From positions 1-54,158 of the forward strand of contig JAUNNU010000003.1 of the NCBI GenBank assembly GCA_030537295.1: 54,158 bases of DNA, written 5' to 3'. Below the pieces are notes generated by a model. The model was given only the letters and a program-made list of their open reading frames with translations, was not told the DNA's origin and searched no databases. This stretch comes from Bacteroidia bacterium. GTDB taxonomy: Bacteria > Bacteroidota > Bacteroidia > Bacteroidales > F082. Below are positions 26,138 through 35,316 of the stretch, one piece after another (positions within the stretch are counted from its first letter, which is position 1; each line of letters starts with the position of its first letter). The position numbers and the translations under genes were made by a program.

Positions 26138-27307
26138 ATGAATGTCACCATCATTGCGGGAGCACGTCCCAATTTCATGAAGATCGCGCCCATCATCCAT
26201 GCCATTCAGAAGGCACAAGGGGAGGGGAAGGACATTTCGTACCGCTTGGTCCACACAGGCCAGCACTACGACAAGAACATGAGCGACACCTTCTTCGAGG
26301 AATTGGGAATCCCTCAACCTGACGTAAATCTTGGCTGTGGAGGCGGAACCCAAGCCGAGCAGACCGCCCACATCATGGTGGAATTCGAGAAGGAGTTGAT
26401 GGCCCATCCGAGCGACCTCGTTCTCGTGGTGGGCGACGTCACTTCCACCATGGCCTGTTCCATCGTAGCCAAGAAACTCAATACAAAGGTGGCTCATGTG
26501 GAAGCCGGCATCCGCTCATGGGACCTCACCATGCCCGAAGAAATCAACCGCATGGTGACTGACTCGCTGGCCGATTACATGTTCACCACAAGCAATGTGG
26601 CCGACCGCAACCTGTTGCGTGCCGGAGCCGTGATGGATGGTTCGTCTGGTTTTACAGATGAGGTGTTGGAAGAAGACAAGTACGCTTTTGAGCGTGCACC
26701 TCAGAAAATCTATCATGTTGGCAATGTGATGATTGACACCTTGCTGAAGAACCGTCCGCGTTTTCGCAAGACCGAACTGTGGGATGCCTTGCAGCTGAAG
26801 GAACGCGAATACATCATCATGACCATGCACCGTCCCGCCAACGTGGACGAGGAGAACCACCTGCGCAAGCTCATGGAGCAGATCATCACCAATGTCCATG
26901 GCCTGCCTATCATATTCCCAATCCATCCGCGCACAGCCAAGATCTTCTATAACCTATGGGGCGACGAGACACAGCTGAAGCAGCTTTTTCCGAATCTCCA
27001 TATCGTGGAGCCTTTGGGCTATTTGGAGTTCAACTATTTAGTGGAACGCGCCAAGGCTGTTGTGACCGACTCCGGCGGCATCACCGAAGAGACCACCGTG
27101 ATGGGTGTGCCATGCATCACATTGCGCGACAACACCGAACGTCCCGAGACCTGCACCATAGGCACCAATGAACTGATCGGCACGAACCCCGATGCCATCA
27201 AGCCTGCTTTGGATCTTCTCTTCGCAGGGCAATGGAAGAAAGGTGGAATACCGGAGATGTGGGACGGACATACGGCGGAGAGGATTGTGGAGATATTGAC
27301 GAAATAA
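26138..27307 (+). CDS. wecB: Non-hydrolysing UDP-N-acetylglucosamine 2-epimerase
   Basis: 389-residue GT-B-fold enzyme that interconverts UDP-GlcNAc and UDP-ManNAc. It shows GARPNFMKIAPI at the N-terminus, HTGQHYDKNMSD, HVEAGIRSWDLTMPEEINR (substrate Glu/His region) and the C-terminal VTDSGGITEETTVMGVPC, all standard for WecB. It follows the tviB-like gene by 26 bases. Codon choice looks somewhat different from the genes before 26.1 kb, so a recombination joint near here is possible. Confidence 0.94.
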   Translation: MNVTIIAGARPNFMKIAPIIHAIQKAQGEGKDISYRLVHTGQHYDKNMSDTFFEELGIPQPDVNLGCGGGTQAEQTAHIMVEFEKELMAHPSDLVLVVGDVTSTMACSIVAKKLNTKVAHVEAGIRSWDLTMPEEINRMVTDSLADYMFTTSNVADRNLLRAGAVMDGSSGFTDEVLEEDKYAFERAPQKIYHVGNVMIDTLLKNRPRFRKTELWDALQLKEREYIIMTMHRPANVDEENHLRKLMEQIITNVHGLPIIFPIHPRTAKIFYNLWGDETQLKQLFPNLHIVEPLGYLEFNYLVERAKAVVTDSGGITEETTVMGVPCITLRDNTERPETCTIGTNELIGTNPDAIKPALDLLFAGQWKKGGIPEMWDGHTAERIVEILTK

Positions 27308-27339
27308 ATGTACTTCCCCCGTCACCTTATCGCTGCATT

Positions 27340-28719
27340 ATGACGTTAGATGAAATAAAAAAGCTGATTGCACAAGGCGAAACCCGCACACTGGAGCTGA
27401 AGAAGTCAACCGGTGAGTTGAAGGACGGGATGCATTCAGCCTGCGCATTTCTGAATACGGATGGTGGATGGCTGCTGTTCGGCATTGCTCCAAAAAGTTT
27501 GAAGATAGTGGGGCAACAGGTTCCGGACAGCACACGTCAGGAAATCGCCAATGCCCTGACGGGGCTGGAGCCAGCCATTGACGTGATGGTTGAGTATGTC
27601 GATGTGCCTGAGGCCAAAAATGGTGAACAGGTGATTGCAATGCATTTCGACGGCTATGTGTGGGGCGATGTGCCTTATACATATCATGGATGCCCTTATC
27701 ACAAGGTTGAAAGTACCACGAAGGTGATGCCGAGAGAATTATTTGAAGAGAGAATCATGGCGGCTAAACCGCAACGGTTTGCGTGGGAACGTCAGGTTGC
27801 TGAAGGCATGTCGATGAAAGACCTTGATGAGGAACGTGTTCGTGGTGTTGTGCGTTTGGGCGTTCAGAGTGGCAGAATGCCGGCAAGCGCCATGACGGAC
27901 GGCAACGAGAATGTGTTGACCAAATGGGGCTTGATGGTGCAAGGGAGAATTCTGAATGGAGCGGTGGCTTTGTTTGGCAAGAGGCTGAATGATTTTCCTC
28001 AAATGATGCTAAAGATGGCTCGATTCAGAGGAAATGACAAAACGGAATTCATAGATAACCAAAGTGTTGACGGGAACTACTTCGATTTGTTGGATGCAGG
28101 CATGGCGTTTTTGTTCAAGCATCTGTCGTTGAGTGGCAAGGTGGTCGGCTTGATGCGTGAGGAGCATTTGGAGATTCCGGCGGAGGCTTTGCGAGAAGCG
28201 CTTACGAATGCCCTTTGCCACCGCCAGTATGAGCGATACAATCTGTTTGTGAGCATAGCAATCTATGATGATCGTGTGGAGATTGATAATCCTGGGCGTT
28301 TGCCTCGGGAGCTTACAGTGGAGAGCATCCTGCTGCCTCATAAGTCGTTCCCATATAACCTGCTGATGGCGAAGGTGCTCTATATGAGTGCTTTCTTGGA
28401 GAGCTGGGGCAGTGGCGTCAAGAGGATGATGAATTTGTGTACTGCCGATGGCCTTCATGAGCCAGAGTTCGTGCAGGATGGCAGTTTTGTGATGATTAGG
28501 TTTTGGAGAAAAAGACATGAAGATGAACCCCAAAATGAACCCCAACGGGTGCGAAGAACTAAGCTGTTGGAACTGATAGATGGTGACAACAGCATATCGA
28601 AAGAGACATTGTGTAAGAAGTTGGATGTGCAAATAAGCACCGTCAAGCGCGACCTGAAAGTTTTGGGCATCGTTTGGGAAGGACCGTCGAAAACAGGACA
28701 TTGGGTGAAAATTGAATGA
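27340..28719 (+). CDS. AlbA_2/HATPase domain protein, putative regulator
   Basis: 459 residues from the ATG at 27340; a longer frame would overlap wecB. The N-terminal AlbA_2 (Schlafen-type) domain contains TLELKKSTGELKDGM and NTDGGWLLFGI. The middle has a GHKL ATPase-like C-terminal part (ALREALTNALCHRQYERY, VEIDNPGRLP, ESWGSGVKRM). The C-terminus (from about 405) is a winged-helix DNA-binding segment, SISKETLCKKLDVQISTVKR. These proteins were once labelled RecG-like and are thought to be nucleic-acid-binding regulators; targets are unknown. It lies between wecB and wbuC in the same direction. A truncated relative is found at 38317. Confidence 0.82.
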   Translation: MTLDEIKKLIAQGETRTLELKKSTGELKDGMHSACAFLNTDGGWLLFGIAPKSLKIVGQQVPDSTRQEIANALTGLEPAIDVMVEYVDVPEAKNGEQVIAMHFDGYVWGDVPYTYHGCPYHKVESTTKVMPRELFEERIMAAKPQRFAWERQVAEGMSMKDLDEERVRGVVRLGVQSGRMPASAMTDGNENVLTKWGLMVQGRILNGAVALFGKRLNDFPQMMLKMARFRGNDKTEFIDNQSVDGNYFDLLDAGMAFLFKHLSLSGKVVGLMREEHLEIPAEALREALTNALCHRQYERYNLFVSIAIYDDRVEIDNPGRLPRELTVESILLPHKSFPYNLLMAKVLYMSAFLESWGSGVKRMMNLCTADGLHEPEFVQDGSFVMIRFWRKRHEDEPQNEPQRVRRTKLLELIDGDNSISKETLCKKLDVQISTVKRDLKVLGIVWEGPSKTGHWVKIE

Positions 28720-28821
28720 TGCGAAAAAATCCGCATATAGCTTGTATCGTAAGTATTACCTATCCAATGAAATAATTCGCATGATACATGGAGACAAAAT
28801 ATAATCACTAATAAACCTATC

Positions 28822-29217
28822 ATGTTACTTAACAAACTGCTTTTCGACACCCTCACCGCCCAAGCGAAGGCCAACCCGCGTCTGCGGCAGCACTTCGACT
28901 TGCGCAACAGCGAGCACGACCAAAGCCAGCGTATGCTCAACGCCTTGGAGCCGGGTACGGTGCTACCCATACACCGCCACCTTCATTCCTCGGAGAGCGT
29001 GGCCATGCTCCGTGGCAAGGTCAACTGGATCTTCTACGACGACCAAGGCAATATGACAGGCAAATACCTCATCGAAGCTGGAGGCGATAACCCCGGCATC
29101 GTGGTGCCCAAAGGCCAATGGCACACCTTGGAATGCCTCGAGAGCGGGACGGTCGTTATTACCATGAAGGATGGAGTGTGGGAACCGCTGTGGGAGGAGG
29201 AAATATTTAAATTATGA
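28822..29217 (+). CDS. wbuC: WbuC family cupin
   Basis: 131-residue cupin-fold protein. The motif PIHRHLHSSESVAMLRGKV provides cupin His and Glu ligands, and PKGQWHTLECLESGTVV provides the second cupin motif. WbuC occurs widely in O-antigen and capsule loci; its reaction is not established, though a sugar-modifying or metal-binding role has been supposed. It sits between the AlbA_2 regulator and an acyltransferase. A frameshifted second copy lies at 47070-47487. Confidence 0.85.
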   Translation: MLLNKLLFDTLTAQAKANPRLRQHFDLRNSEHDQSQRMLNALEPGTVLPIHRHLHSSESVAMLRGKVNWIFYDDQGNMTGKYLIEAGGDNPGIVVPKGQWHTLECLESGTVVITMKDGVWEPLWEEEIFKL

Positions 29218-29256
29218 GATAAATACACCAAAAAAGACTTTTTCCCAATAGCAACT

Positions 29257-30294
29257 ATGTCAGAAACCAAGCAAAAAATCCGACTTGACGAAGTAACCCT
29301 GATGCGTTGCATCTTGGCCTTGCTCATTGTATTCATGCATTCCTTCACCTGTTACAATGGCAGTTGGCGTGCGCCAGATGGCTTTGTTGATGTTCCACTA
29401 TATAAGTGGCTAACTCGTATTTCTTTTGCATGTACCATTGAGGCTTTTGTCTTTATTTCAGGCTATCTCTTTGCATTTCAAAGAATTACATTAAAACGTA
29501 TGGGAGTGGGTAAATGTCTGATTTTCAATAAATTAAAAAGACTTGTCCTGCCAAGCATTATTTTTAGCACCATTTATTTCGTCATTTTCTACGAATTTAA
29601 AGGTTGGGGTGAAATGATTTACGCCATCATTAACGGATGCGGCCATTTATGGTTTTTGCCGATGCTATTTTGGTGTTTCATCGGTTGTTGGCTGTTATTG
29701 AAAGTGAATTGCAAAGAGATCTATAAGGTTGTGTTTCTTGTCATGCTCAACATTTTTCCTACACATTCTTTGCCGTTAAGAATCACCAGTGCGTTCTCAT
29801 TTATGCTCTATTTTTATAGTGGCTATTTGGTATATCAGCACAGAAGTGAAATTTCCAATTGGCTAAATGCAAAGAGGCTTATGTTAGTTTGGACAGGAGC
29901 AGTTGTGTTTTTTGCCGTTTTCCGTCCTCTACGAGATTTGGTTGCTGTAAATGATTCGATGGGAATGATTCAAAAAGTGTGTGCAATTACTGCCGACAAC
30001 ATTTTCCATATCTTGTATGCTGGAGCAGCATTATCCGCTTTTTATTTCACGGCATTGAATTATGTCCAAAATCACACATTGAGAAACTTTACGATTAAGT
30101 TGGCAGGATGCTGTTTTGGCATCTACATCTTCCAACAATTCGTTTTACAATATCTCTATTATAAGACTTCTTTCCCAACGCTTGTTGGTCCATATTGGTT
30201 GCCGTGGTGTGGATTTATAATTGCAACAGTAGTATCTTATGGATTAACGATATTACTTCTTAAAACGAAAACAGGGAAGTTTTTGATTGGATGA
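29257..30294 (+). CDS. Acyltransferase family 3 membrane protein
   Basis: 345-residue polytopic inner-membrane protein with about ten hydrophobic helices. The N-terminus, RLDEVTLMRCILALLIVFMH, carries the Arg and His hallmark of the Acyl_transf_3 family (OafA/WcaH-like). These enzymes acetylate or otherwise acylate surface sugars using a cytosolic acyl donor. It is 18 bases upstream of the flippase gene and likely decorates the repeat unit. Which sugar and which acyl group cannot be told. Confidence 0.87.
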   Translation: MSETKQKIRLDEVTLMRCILALLIVFMHSFTCYNGSWRAPDGFVDVPLYKWLTRISFACTIEAFVFISGYLFAFQRITLKRMGVGKCLIFNKLKRLVLPSIIFSTIYFVIFYEFKGWGEMIYAIINGCGHLWFLPMLFWCFIGCWLLLKVNCKEIYKVVFLVMLNIFPTHSLPLRITSAFSFMLYFYSGYLVYQHRSEISNWLNAKRLMLVWTGAVVFFAVFRPLRDLVAVNDSMGMIQKVCAITADNIFHILYAGAALSAFYFTALNYVQNHTLRNFTIKLAGCCFGIYIFQQFVLQYLYYKTSFPTLVGPYWLPWCGFIIATVVSYGLTILLLKTKTGKFLIG

Positions 30295-30312
30295 TTTTTT
30301 TCGAAGAGATTT

Positions 30313-31779
30313 ATGACTGAAAATCTAAACGCAAAGATTGTCAATGCGACCAAATGGTCGGCCATAACAGAAGTTATGGCAAAGCTGGTGGCACCTATCT
30401 CAAGCATGGTGTTGGCACGTGTGCTGACCCCCGAGGCTTTTGGAGTAGTTGCCACTCTAAATATGGTGATTGCCTTTGCCGAAATTTTCACCGATGCTGG
30501 TTTTCAGCGGTATCTGATCCAACATGAGTTTAAAGATGAGGAAGATAAAGATAAATCTACAAATGTTGCGTTCTGGTCCAATCTTATCATGAGTTTCGTC
30601 TTGTGGGGTGTTATCGCATTGTTCAACGAACAACTAGCGGAACTTGTTGGCAGTCCTGGCTTAGGGAAAGTGCTGATTGTTGCTTGTGTGTCAATACCGA
30701 TTGCAGCTTTCTCAAGCATTCAGATGGCTTTGTTCAAACGAAGTCTCGATTTTAAAACATTGTTTTGGAGACGTATGGCTATGGTCGTTGTTCCTCTTTG
30801 TGTGACAATTCCTTTGGCTTTTTTACTTCGAAGTTATTGGGCATTGGTTATTGGAACTATTGTGACAAATATAGTCAATGCTTTATTGCTTACAATTAAG
30901 TCCAATTGGCATCCAAGAGTGTACTATAGTTTCCAACGATTGAAAGATATGTTTTCTTTTTGTTCGTGGAGCATTGTCGATTCGGTTCTAGTCTGGGCAA
31001 CGAGTTACATTGACATATTTTTTATAGGCAGAGCACTGGACACCTATTATTTGGGATTATATAGAACCTCCATTTCCACCGTTGGACAATTCACATCGTT
31101 GATTACAGCAAGTATATTGCCTGTAATGATGCCTGCATTATGTCGGCTGCAAAACAATATTCCTATGATGCGTCAAACGTTGCTTAAATTTCAAAAATAC
31201 ACAAGTATTTTATTATTACCTATAGGATTTGGAATATTGATGTTTCGAAATACGGTGACAACAATTATGCTTGGAGACCAATGGGGCAAAGCCGCATCGT
31301 TTATAGGATTGTGGGCTTTGATGGAGGTCGTCACTGTCATTTTTTCGAGATTTTGCACCAATGTATATCCTGCAATTGGAAAACCGAGAGTATCTGTAAT
31401 AGCACAAATATTACACCTTGTAATTCTGGTACCAGCAGTAATCATATCTGGGAAATATGGTTTTAAAGCATTGTATATTACTCGGTCTTTGGTGAGAATA
31501 GAATCGATTGCTGTTAATTTAATAATTGTGTACATTCTTATCAAGCAGTCGCCTTGGAAAATGTTTTTGAACGTTGTGCCTCAATTTTTATCTTGCGGGG
31601 TGATGTCTTTATCGGCTTGGCTACTCTTGCAAATTAGTGACAATATTGCAATATCATTTTTGTGGATTTTGATATGTGGAGTGGTTTATTTTGCAGTATT
31701 GTATTGTTTCCCATCGGAACGAAACTTATTGTTGAGCTTGAAAAACAGGGTGATTGATAGAATAATTAACAGAAAATGA
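30313..31779 (+). CDS. wzx: Wzx-type lipid-linked oligosaccharide flippase
   Basis: 488-residue MOP-superfamily membrane protein with about 12-14 helices. The N-terminus (NATKWSAITEVMAKLVAPIS, LARVLTPEAFGVVATLN) is typical of the WzxC/RfbX polysaccharide flippase group. It would move the undecaprenyl-linked repeat unit across the inner membrane for polymerisation. Its last 4 bases overlap the Wzy-like gene (ATGA), suggesting translational coupling. This stretch looks richer in A+T than the sugar-nucleotide genes, as is common for wzx/wzy. Confidence 0.9.
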   Translation: MTENLNAKIVNATKWSAITEVMAKLVAPISSMVLARVLTPEAFGVVATLNMVIAFAEIFTDAGFQRYLIQHEFKDEEDKDKSTNVAFWSNLIMSFVLWGVIALFNEQLAELVGSPGLGKVLIVACVSIPIAAFSSIQMALFKRSLDFKTLFWRRMAMVVVPLCVTIPLAFLLRSYWALVIGTIVTNIVNALLLTIKSNWHPRVYYSFQRLKDMFSFCSWSIVDSVLVWATSYIDIFFIGRALDTYYLGLYRTSISTVGQFTSLITASILPVMMPALCRLQNNIPMMRQTLLKFQKYTSILLLPIGFGILMFRNTVTTIMLGDQWGKAASFIGLWALMEVVTVIFSRFCTNVYPAIGKPRVSVIAQILHLVILVPAVIISGKYGFKALYITRSLVRIESIAVNLIIVYILIKQSPWKMFLNVVPQFLSCGVMSLSAWLLLQISDNIAISFLWILICGVVYFAVLYCFPSERNLLLSLKNRVIDRIINRK

Positions 31780-32948
31780 AAAATAACAAGATTTTTGACG
31801 CTTGTAACATTTATATTTTGTTATGGGTTGCCGGGCATGTGCAAGGGATGTTTCTTACGAGCAGTTTGGTGTCGTTGCTGTTTTACATTCCATTTGCTGC
31901 AATGACTGTCTATTACATTGTCAAGACAATTACGTCTTTCAATCCCAAAGGCGTAATGAAGGTGTTGTGTGTCTTTTTTGCAGTTTTGGTGATGTATGGT
32001 GTGTTCCTTTTGCTTCTTGACAATGCAAGAGGACAGGACAGAAAGTCGTTCCTGATGATGCTAATATCGTCTTTGGGGCCGGTTTTCCCCTTTTATGTTT
32101 TCTCAAAACAAGGGAAACTGACAGAAAAGCGTATGTTATTCTGGTTTTTTGTCTTTATCGTTGTTGCAACATTGGATTTTGAGGTTTATAGAAGAAAATC
32201 CATATTGCTTTTAACAACAAGAGATAGAATGGTGGAAGAGATAACAAACAATACTGCTTATCATTTTGCAGCCTTACTGCCGTTTGTCTTCATGTTGCAC
32301 AAAAGAAAGATGGTGCAATATGTATCAATGGCCTATTTACTTTATTTTGTGGTTGTTGGAATGAAAAGAGGAGCGGTTTTGGTTTCGGCGTTGCTTTTTT
32401 TATGGTTCGTTTATGTCTCATTGAAAAATTCACATGGTTTTAAGAAGACAGCAATATTGCTTTTATCAATAGTGTTGGTTTCAATTGGTGTAAAATTTAT
32501 TGGGTATTTTTACGAAAACAGCGACTACTTCCAGCAAAGAATTGAAAGTACCGTTGAGGGGAAATCCAGTGGCAGAGATTTCGTTTATTCCGAATTATGG
32601 AATCATTATCTGAACAATGACAATGTACTTCAATTATTGTTTGGAGAAGGCGCATATCACACGGAGAATGTTACAGGACATCTAAAAGCGCATAACGACT
32701 GGTTGGAACTTCTGATTGATTGCGGCTTGCTTGGGGTTATCCTGTATTTCGTATATTGGATAGCCTTTGTCAAAGATTGGAGAAGGTGTCGTAATAATGT
32801 CATGATATATGCCATGATGGGTTCGTGTTTTATTTTTACGTTTTGCAGGACTTTTTTCTCTATGTCGTTTAGTGACATGCCTTTTTATATTTCCATGATA
32901 ATGGGGTATTGTTTTTCAAAGGTTGGATTTTCAAATGAAATGGAATAA
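31776..32948 (+). CDS. wzy: Wzy-like O-antigen/capsule polymerase
   Basis: 390-residue protein with about 10-11 hydrophobic helices and a large periplasmic loop containing SGRDFVYSELWNHYL and HLKAHNDWLELLIDCGLLG, the pattern of the O-antigen ligase/polymerase (Wzy_C) superfamily. It is predicted to polymerise flipped repeat units in the periplasm. It overlaps wzx by 4 bases. Ligase activity (WaaL) cannot be excluded, but its place next to wzx favours polymerase. Confidence 0.82.
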   Translation: MKNNKIFDACNIYILLWVAGHVQGMFLTSSLVSLLFYIPFAAMTVYYIVKTITSFNPKGVMKVLCVFFAVLVMYGVFLLLLDNARGQDRKSFLMMLISSLGPVFPFYVFSKQGKLTEKRMLFWFFVFIVVATLDFEVYRRKSILLLTTRDRMVEEITNNTAYHFAALLPFVFMLHKRKMVQYVSMAYLLYFVVVGMKRGAVLVSALLFLWFVYVSLKNSHGFKKTAILLLSIVLVSIGVKFIGYFYENSDYFQQRIESTVEGKSSGRDFVYSELWNHYLNNDNVLQLLFGEGAYHTENVTGHLKAHNDWLELLIDCGLLGVILYFVYWIAFVKDWRRCRNNVMIYAMMGSCFIFTFCRTFFSMSFSDMPFYISMIMGYCFSKVGFSNEME

Positions 32949-32949
32949 C

Positions 32950-33027
32950 ATGACAAAAATTCTCATTGCAGGTGATAATGATATTGTATCAAAAATTCTA
33001 TTTGATGAGATTGAGAATGCAAAATAA
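32950..33027 (+). CDS. 25-codon ORF between wzy and the ATP-grasp gene
   Basis: The ATG lies one base after the wzy stop and the TAA ends one base before the ATG at 33029. The product begins MTKILIAGDNDIVSK, which looks like the first strand and helix of a Rossmann-type enzyme rather than random sequence. It may be a coupling peptide or the 5' end of a lost gene. No function is proposed. Confidence 0.4.
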   Translation: MTKILIAGDNDIVSKILFDEIENAK

Positions 33028-33028
33028 T

Positions 33029-34180
33029 ATGCTATTTACAAATAAAGTTATCGTTTTTGGAAATAGCCACCATAATTCTTTGGGATTAATAAGAAGCTTG
33101 GGAGAGGCCGGGTTACAACCGGACTTGATTCTTTATGGGGGAAATGATAAATCATTTGTTGCAAAAAGCAGGTACATTGGAAAATGTTGGCATGTTGACA
33201 CAATAGAGTCTGGTTATAATCTTCTACTAAGTATTTATAAAAACGAGAAGCAGAAACCATTCTTGTTTTTCCCCAATGATAAAGTGGCTGAATATTTTGA
33301 TGCGCGTTATGATGAGCTTAAAGATTATTTCCATTTCCAAAATGCAGGAAAATCAAATGGACTTAGTCCGTATTTTGACAAAAGCTATTTGCTTGAAAAA
33401 GCTAAAAACTGGGGGTTTCATGTTCCATACACTATCGTCCATAAAAAAGAGGATGAATTACCAAGAAACATTGATTATCCATGTCTGATTAAACCTTTGA
33501 AAAGTGCATTCGGTAAAAAGTCGGATATTAGAATTTGTAATTCGGAAGAAGAACTTACATGGAACATAGATCATCTGTCAGATATATGTGAAAAATTTCT
33601 TATTCAAAAATACATTAAGAAAGAGTACGAAGTGAGTATTCTTGGTATATCGTTGAAAAACAGTGTGTTGCTTCCTGGAATGATAAGAAAAATCAGAGAA
33701 TATCCTGTAGGGAAAGGCAGTACATCGTGGGGGTGCTTGCAAGAAATTCCGAATGATTTTGACATTGCTCCAATTGAAAACGCAATGAAAACTATCGGAT
33801 ATACAGGTTTGTTTAGTGCTGAGTATATGAAATCAGGAGAAAAGTATTATTTGTTGGAAATAAACTTTAGAAATGATGGAAATGGACATGTAATAACTGC
33901 GGCTGGGATGAATCAACCATATTTGTTTTGTTTAGATGCGCTCGGAAACAATGTTGATGAGAAATCATATAATGTAAAATATCCATTTTATTTTATGTCA
34001 AATAGCGATATCAATCAGTTCAAAGACGGCAATATTACCTTAAGGGAATTGTTGCGTTGCTATAGACAGGCTGACACATACCTTCAATATTGGGGAAAAG
34101 ATCCTAAACCGACTTCTGGCAAACGTGAATTTCGAGTGGCCTTAGCAAAAGCAATAATCAAACGAATAATCCGAAAATGA
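33029..34180 (+). CDS. ATP-grasp domain protein
   Basis: 383 residues from the ATG at 33029; other in-frame starts exist at 33017 and 32966, the last of which overlaps the small ORF before it. It begins with a Rossmann-like pre-ATP-grasp domain (KVIVFGNSHHNSLGLIRSLG) followed by an ATP-grasp core: YPCLIKPLKSAFGKKSDIR, LIQKYIKKEYEVSILGI and YYLLEINFRNDGNGHVI, where Glu and Asn/Asp ligate Mg-ATP. Such enzymes form amide or peptide bonds through acyl phosphates; here the product may be an amino-acid-amidated uronic acid, which is an inference from context. It overlaps the next gene by 4 bases. Confidence 0.78.
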   Translation: MLFTNKVIVFGNSHHNSLGLIRSLGEAGLQPDLILYGGNDKSFVAKSRYIGKCWHVDTIESGYNLLLSIYKNEKQKPFLFFPNDKVAEYFDARYDELKDYFHFQNAGKSNGLSPYFDKSYLLEKAKNWGFHVPYTIVHKKEDELPRNIDYPCLIKPLKSAFGKKSDIRICNSEEELTWNIDHLSDICEKFLIQKYIKKEYEVSILGISLKNSVLLPGMIRKIREYPVGKGSTSWGCLQEIPNDFDIAPIENAMKTIGYTGLFSAEYMKSGEKYYLLEINFRNDGNGHVITAAGMNQPYLFCLDALGNNVDEKSYNVKYPFYFMSNSDINQFKDGNITLRELLRCYRQADTYLQYWGKDPKPTSGKREFRVALAKAIIKRIIRK

Positions 34181-35316
34181 GAAACATTTCGTCTCTATAC
34201 AAATCTGCGGTCAATCGTATTGGCGCTTCCATCGCTCGACAGCGCGATTTTCGTACCACTCGTCATATTGTCGTCATTGAATCTGACGATTGGGGAAGCA
34301 TACGCATGTCAAACCGAAAAGATTGGCAGGAATTGCTTGATATGGGTTATGCTGTTGATAAGCGTCCATACGAACGTTTCGACACATTAGAATCCCCAAC
34401 GGACATTGAAGCTCTATATGATGTCTTAAAAAGGCATAAGGATGCTAAAGGCAATTATCCCATTATCACTGCCAACATGTTGGTAGCCAATCCGGACTTT
34501 GAAAAAATAAAATCCTCTAATTATTCCGAATATTATTTTGAACCCGTAAATGACACCTATAAACGATATTTTGGAGATACGAAAGTCCTTGATTTGATGT
34601 GTCAAGGTATGGATGAAGGTCTGATAATGCCCCAAAGTCATAGTCGGGAGCACTTTAATGTCTGTCAATGGATGCGTGCCTTGCAAAATGGGGACGAAGA
34701 TGTTTTGACAGCTTTTCGATATAACATGTGTGGCATCGCTCCTAAAGCGCATCCCGAAAAAGGCAATCAGATGATGGTGGCATTGAAATCAATGGATGAA
34801 ATGTCGCAACAGCAGGTTTTATCTATTGTTGACGAGGGTTTGACAATGTTTGAAGAACTCTGGGGTTTCAAGTCGAAAAGTTTCATTGCACCTTGTTATA
34901 CCTGGAACCGAAAAATAGAAGAAGTATTACATCGGCATGGCGTGGAACTGATTCAAGGAGGACGTGTGTGGCGTTTGTCTGATTCTGACAAGACAAAACA
35001 CGTCTTTATGGGACAGCATAACCGATTGGGACAAATGTATGGAGTGCGCAATTGTTCTTTTGAACCTTCTACCGACAAAAATTATTCCACGACAAAACTG
35101 ATGAAAGAAGTTGACAATGCATTTGCTCATCATAAAATTGCCGTTATTTCCGCTCATAGAATCAATTTCGTTGGCGGAATAGACATCAACAACAGAGTGA
35201 ACAACTTGAAAAGACTTGACGAGTTTCTGACTACTTTGTTGAAAACATATCCTGATGTGGAATTTTTATCAAGTGATAAATTATTGGAAAAGTTGTTTAA
35301 AATCAAAATAAAATGA
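34177..35316 (+). CDS. Polysaccharide deacetylase-like (NodB-fold) protein
   Basis: 379 residues. Two motifs of the NodB deacetylase fold are recognisable: an Asp pair in VIESDDWGSIRM (Asp37-Asp38) and HSxxH in SHSREH (His155 and His159), which in the family bind the catalytic metal. A later APCYTWN corresponds to the substrate-groove motif. No signal peptide is seen, so it probably acts in the cytosol on a sugar nucleotide or lipid-linked intermediate, or is a divergent relative with another role. It is coupled by ATGA overlaps to both neighbours. Confidence 0.68.
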   Translation: MRNISSLYKSAVNRIGASIARQRDFRTTRHIVVIESDDWGSIRMSNRKDWQELLDMGYAVDKRPYERFDTLESPTDIEALYDVLKRHKDAKGNYPIITANMLVANPDFEKIKSSNYSEYYFEPVNDTYKRYFGDTKVLDLMCQGMDEGLIMPQSHSREHFNVCQWMRALQNGDEDVLTAFRYNMCGIAPKAHPEKGNQMMVALKSMDEMSQQQVLSIVDEGLTMFEELWGFKSKSFIAPCYTWNRKIEEVLHRHGVELIQGGRVWRLSDSDKTKHVFMGQHNRLGQMYGVRNCSFEPSTDKNYSTTKLMKEVDNAFAHHKIAVISAHRINFVGGIDINNRVNNLKRLDEFLTTLLKTYPDVEFLSSDKLLEKLFKIKIK

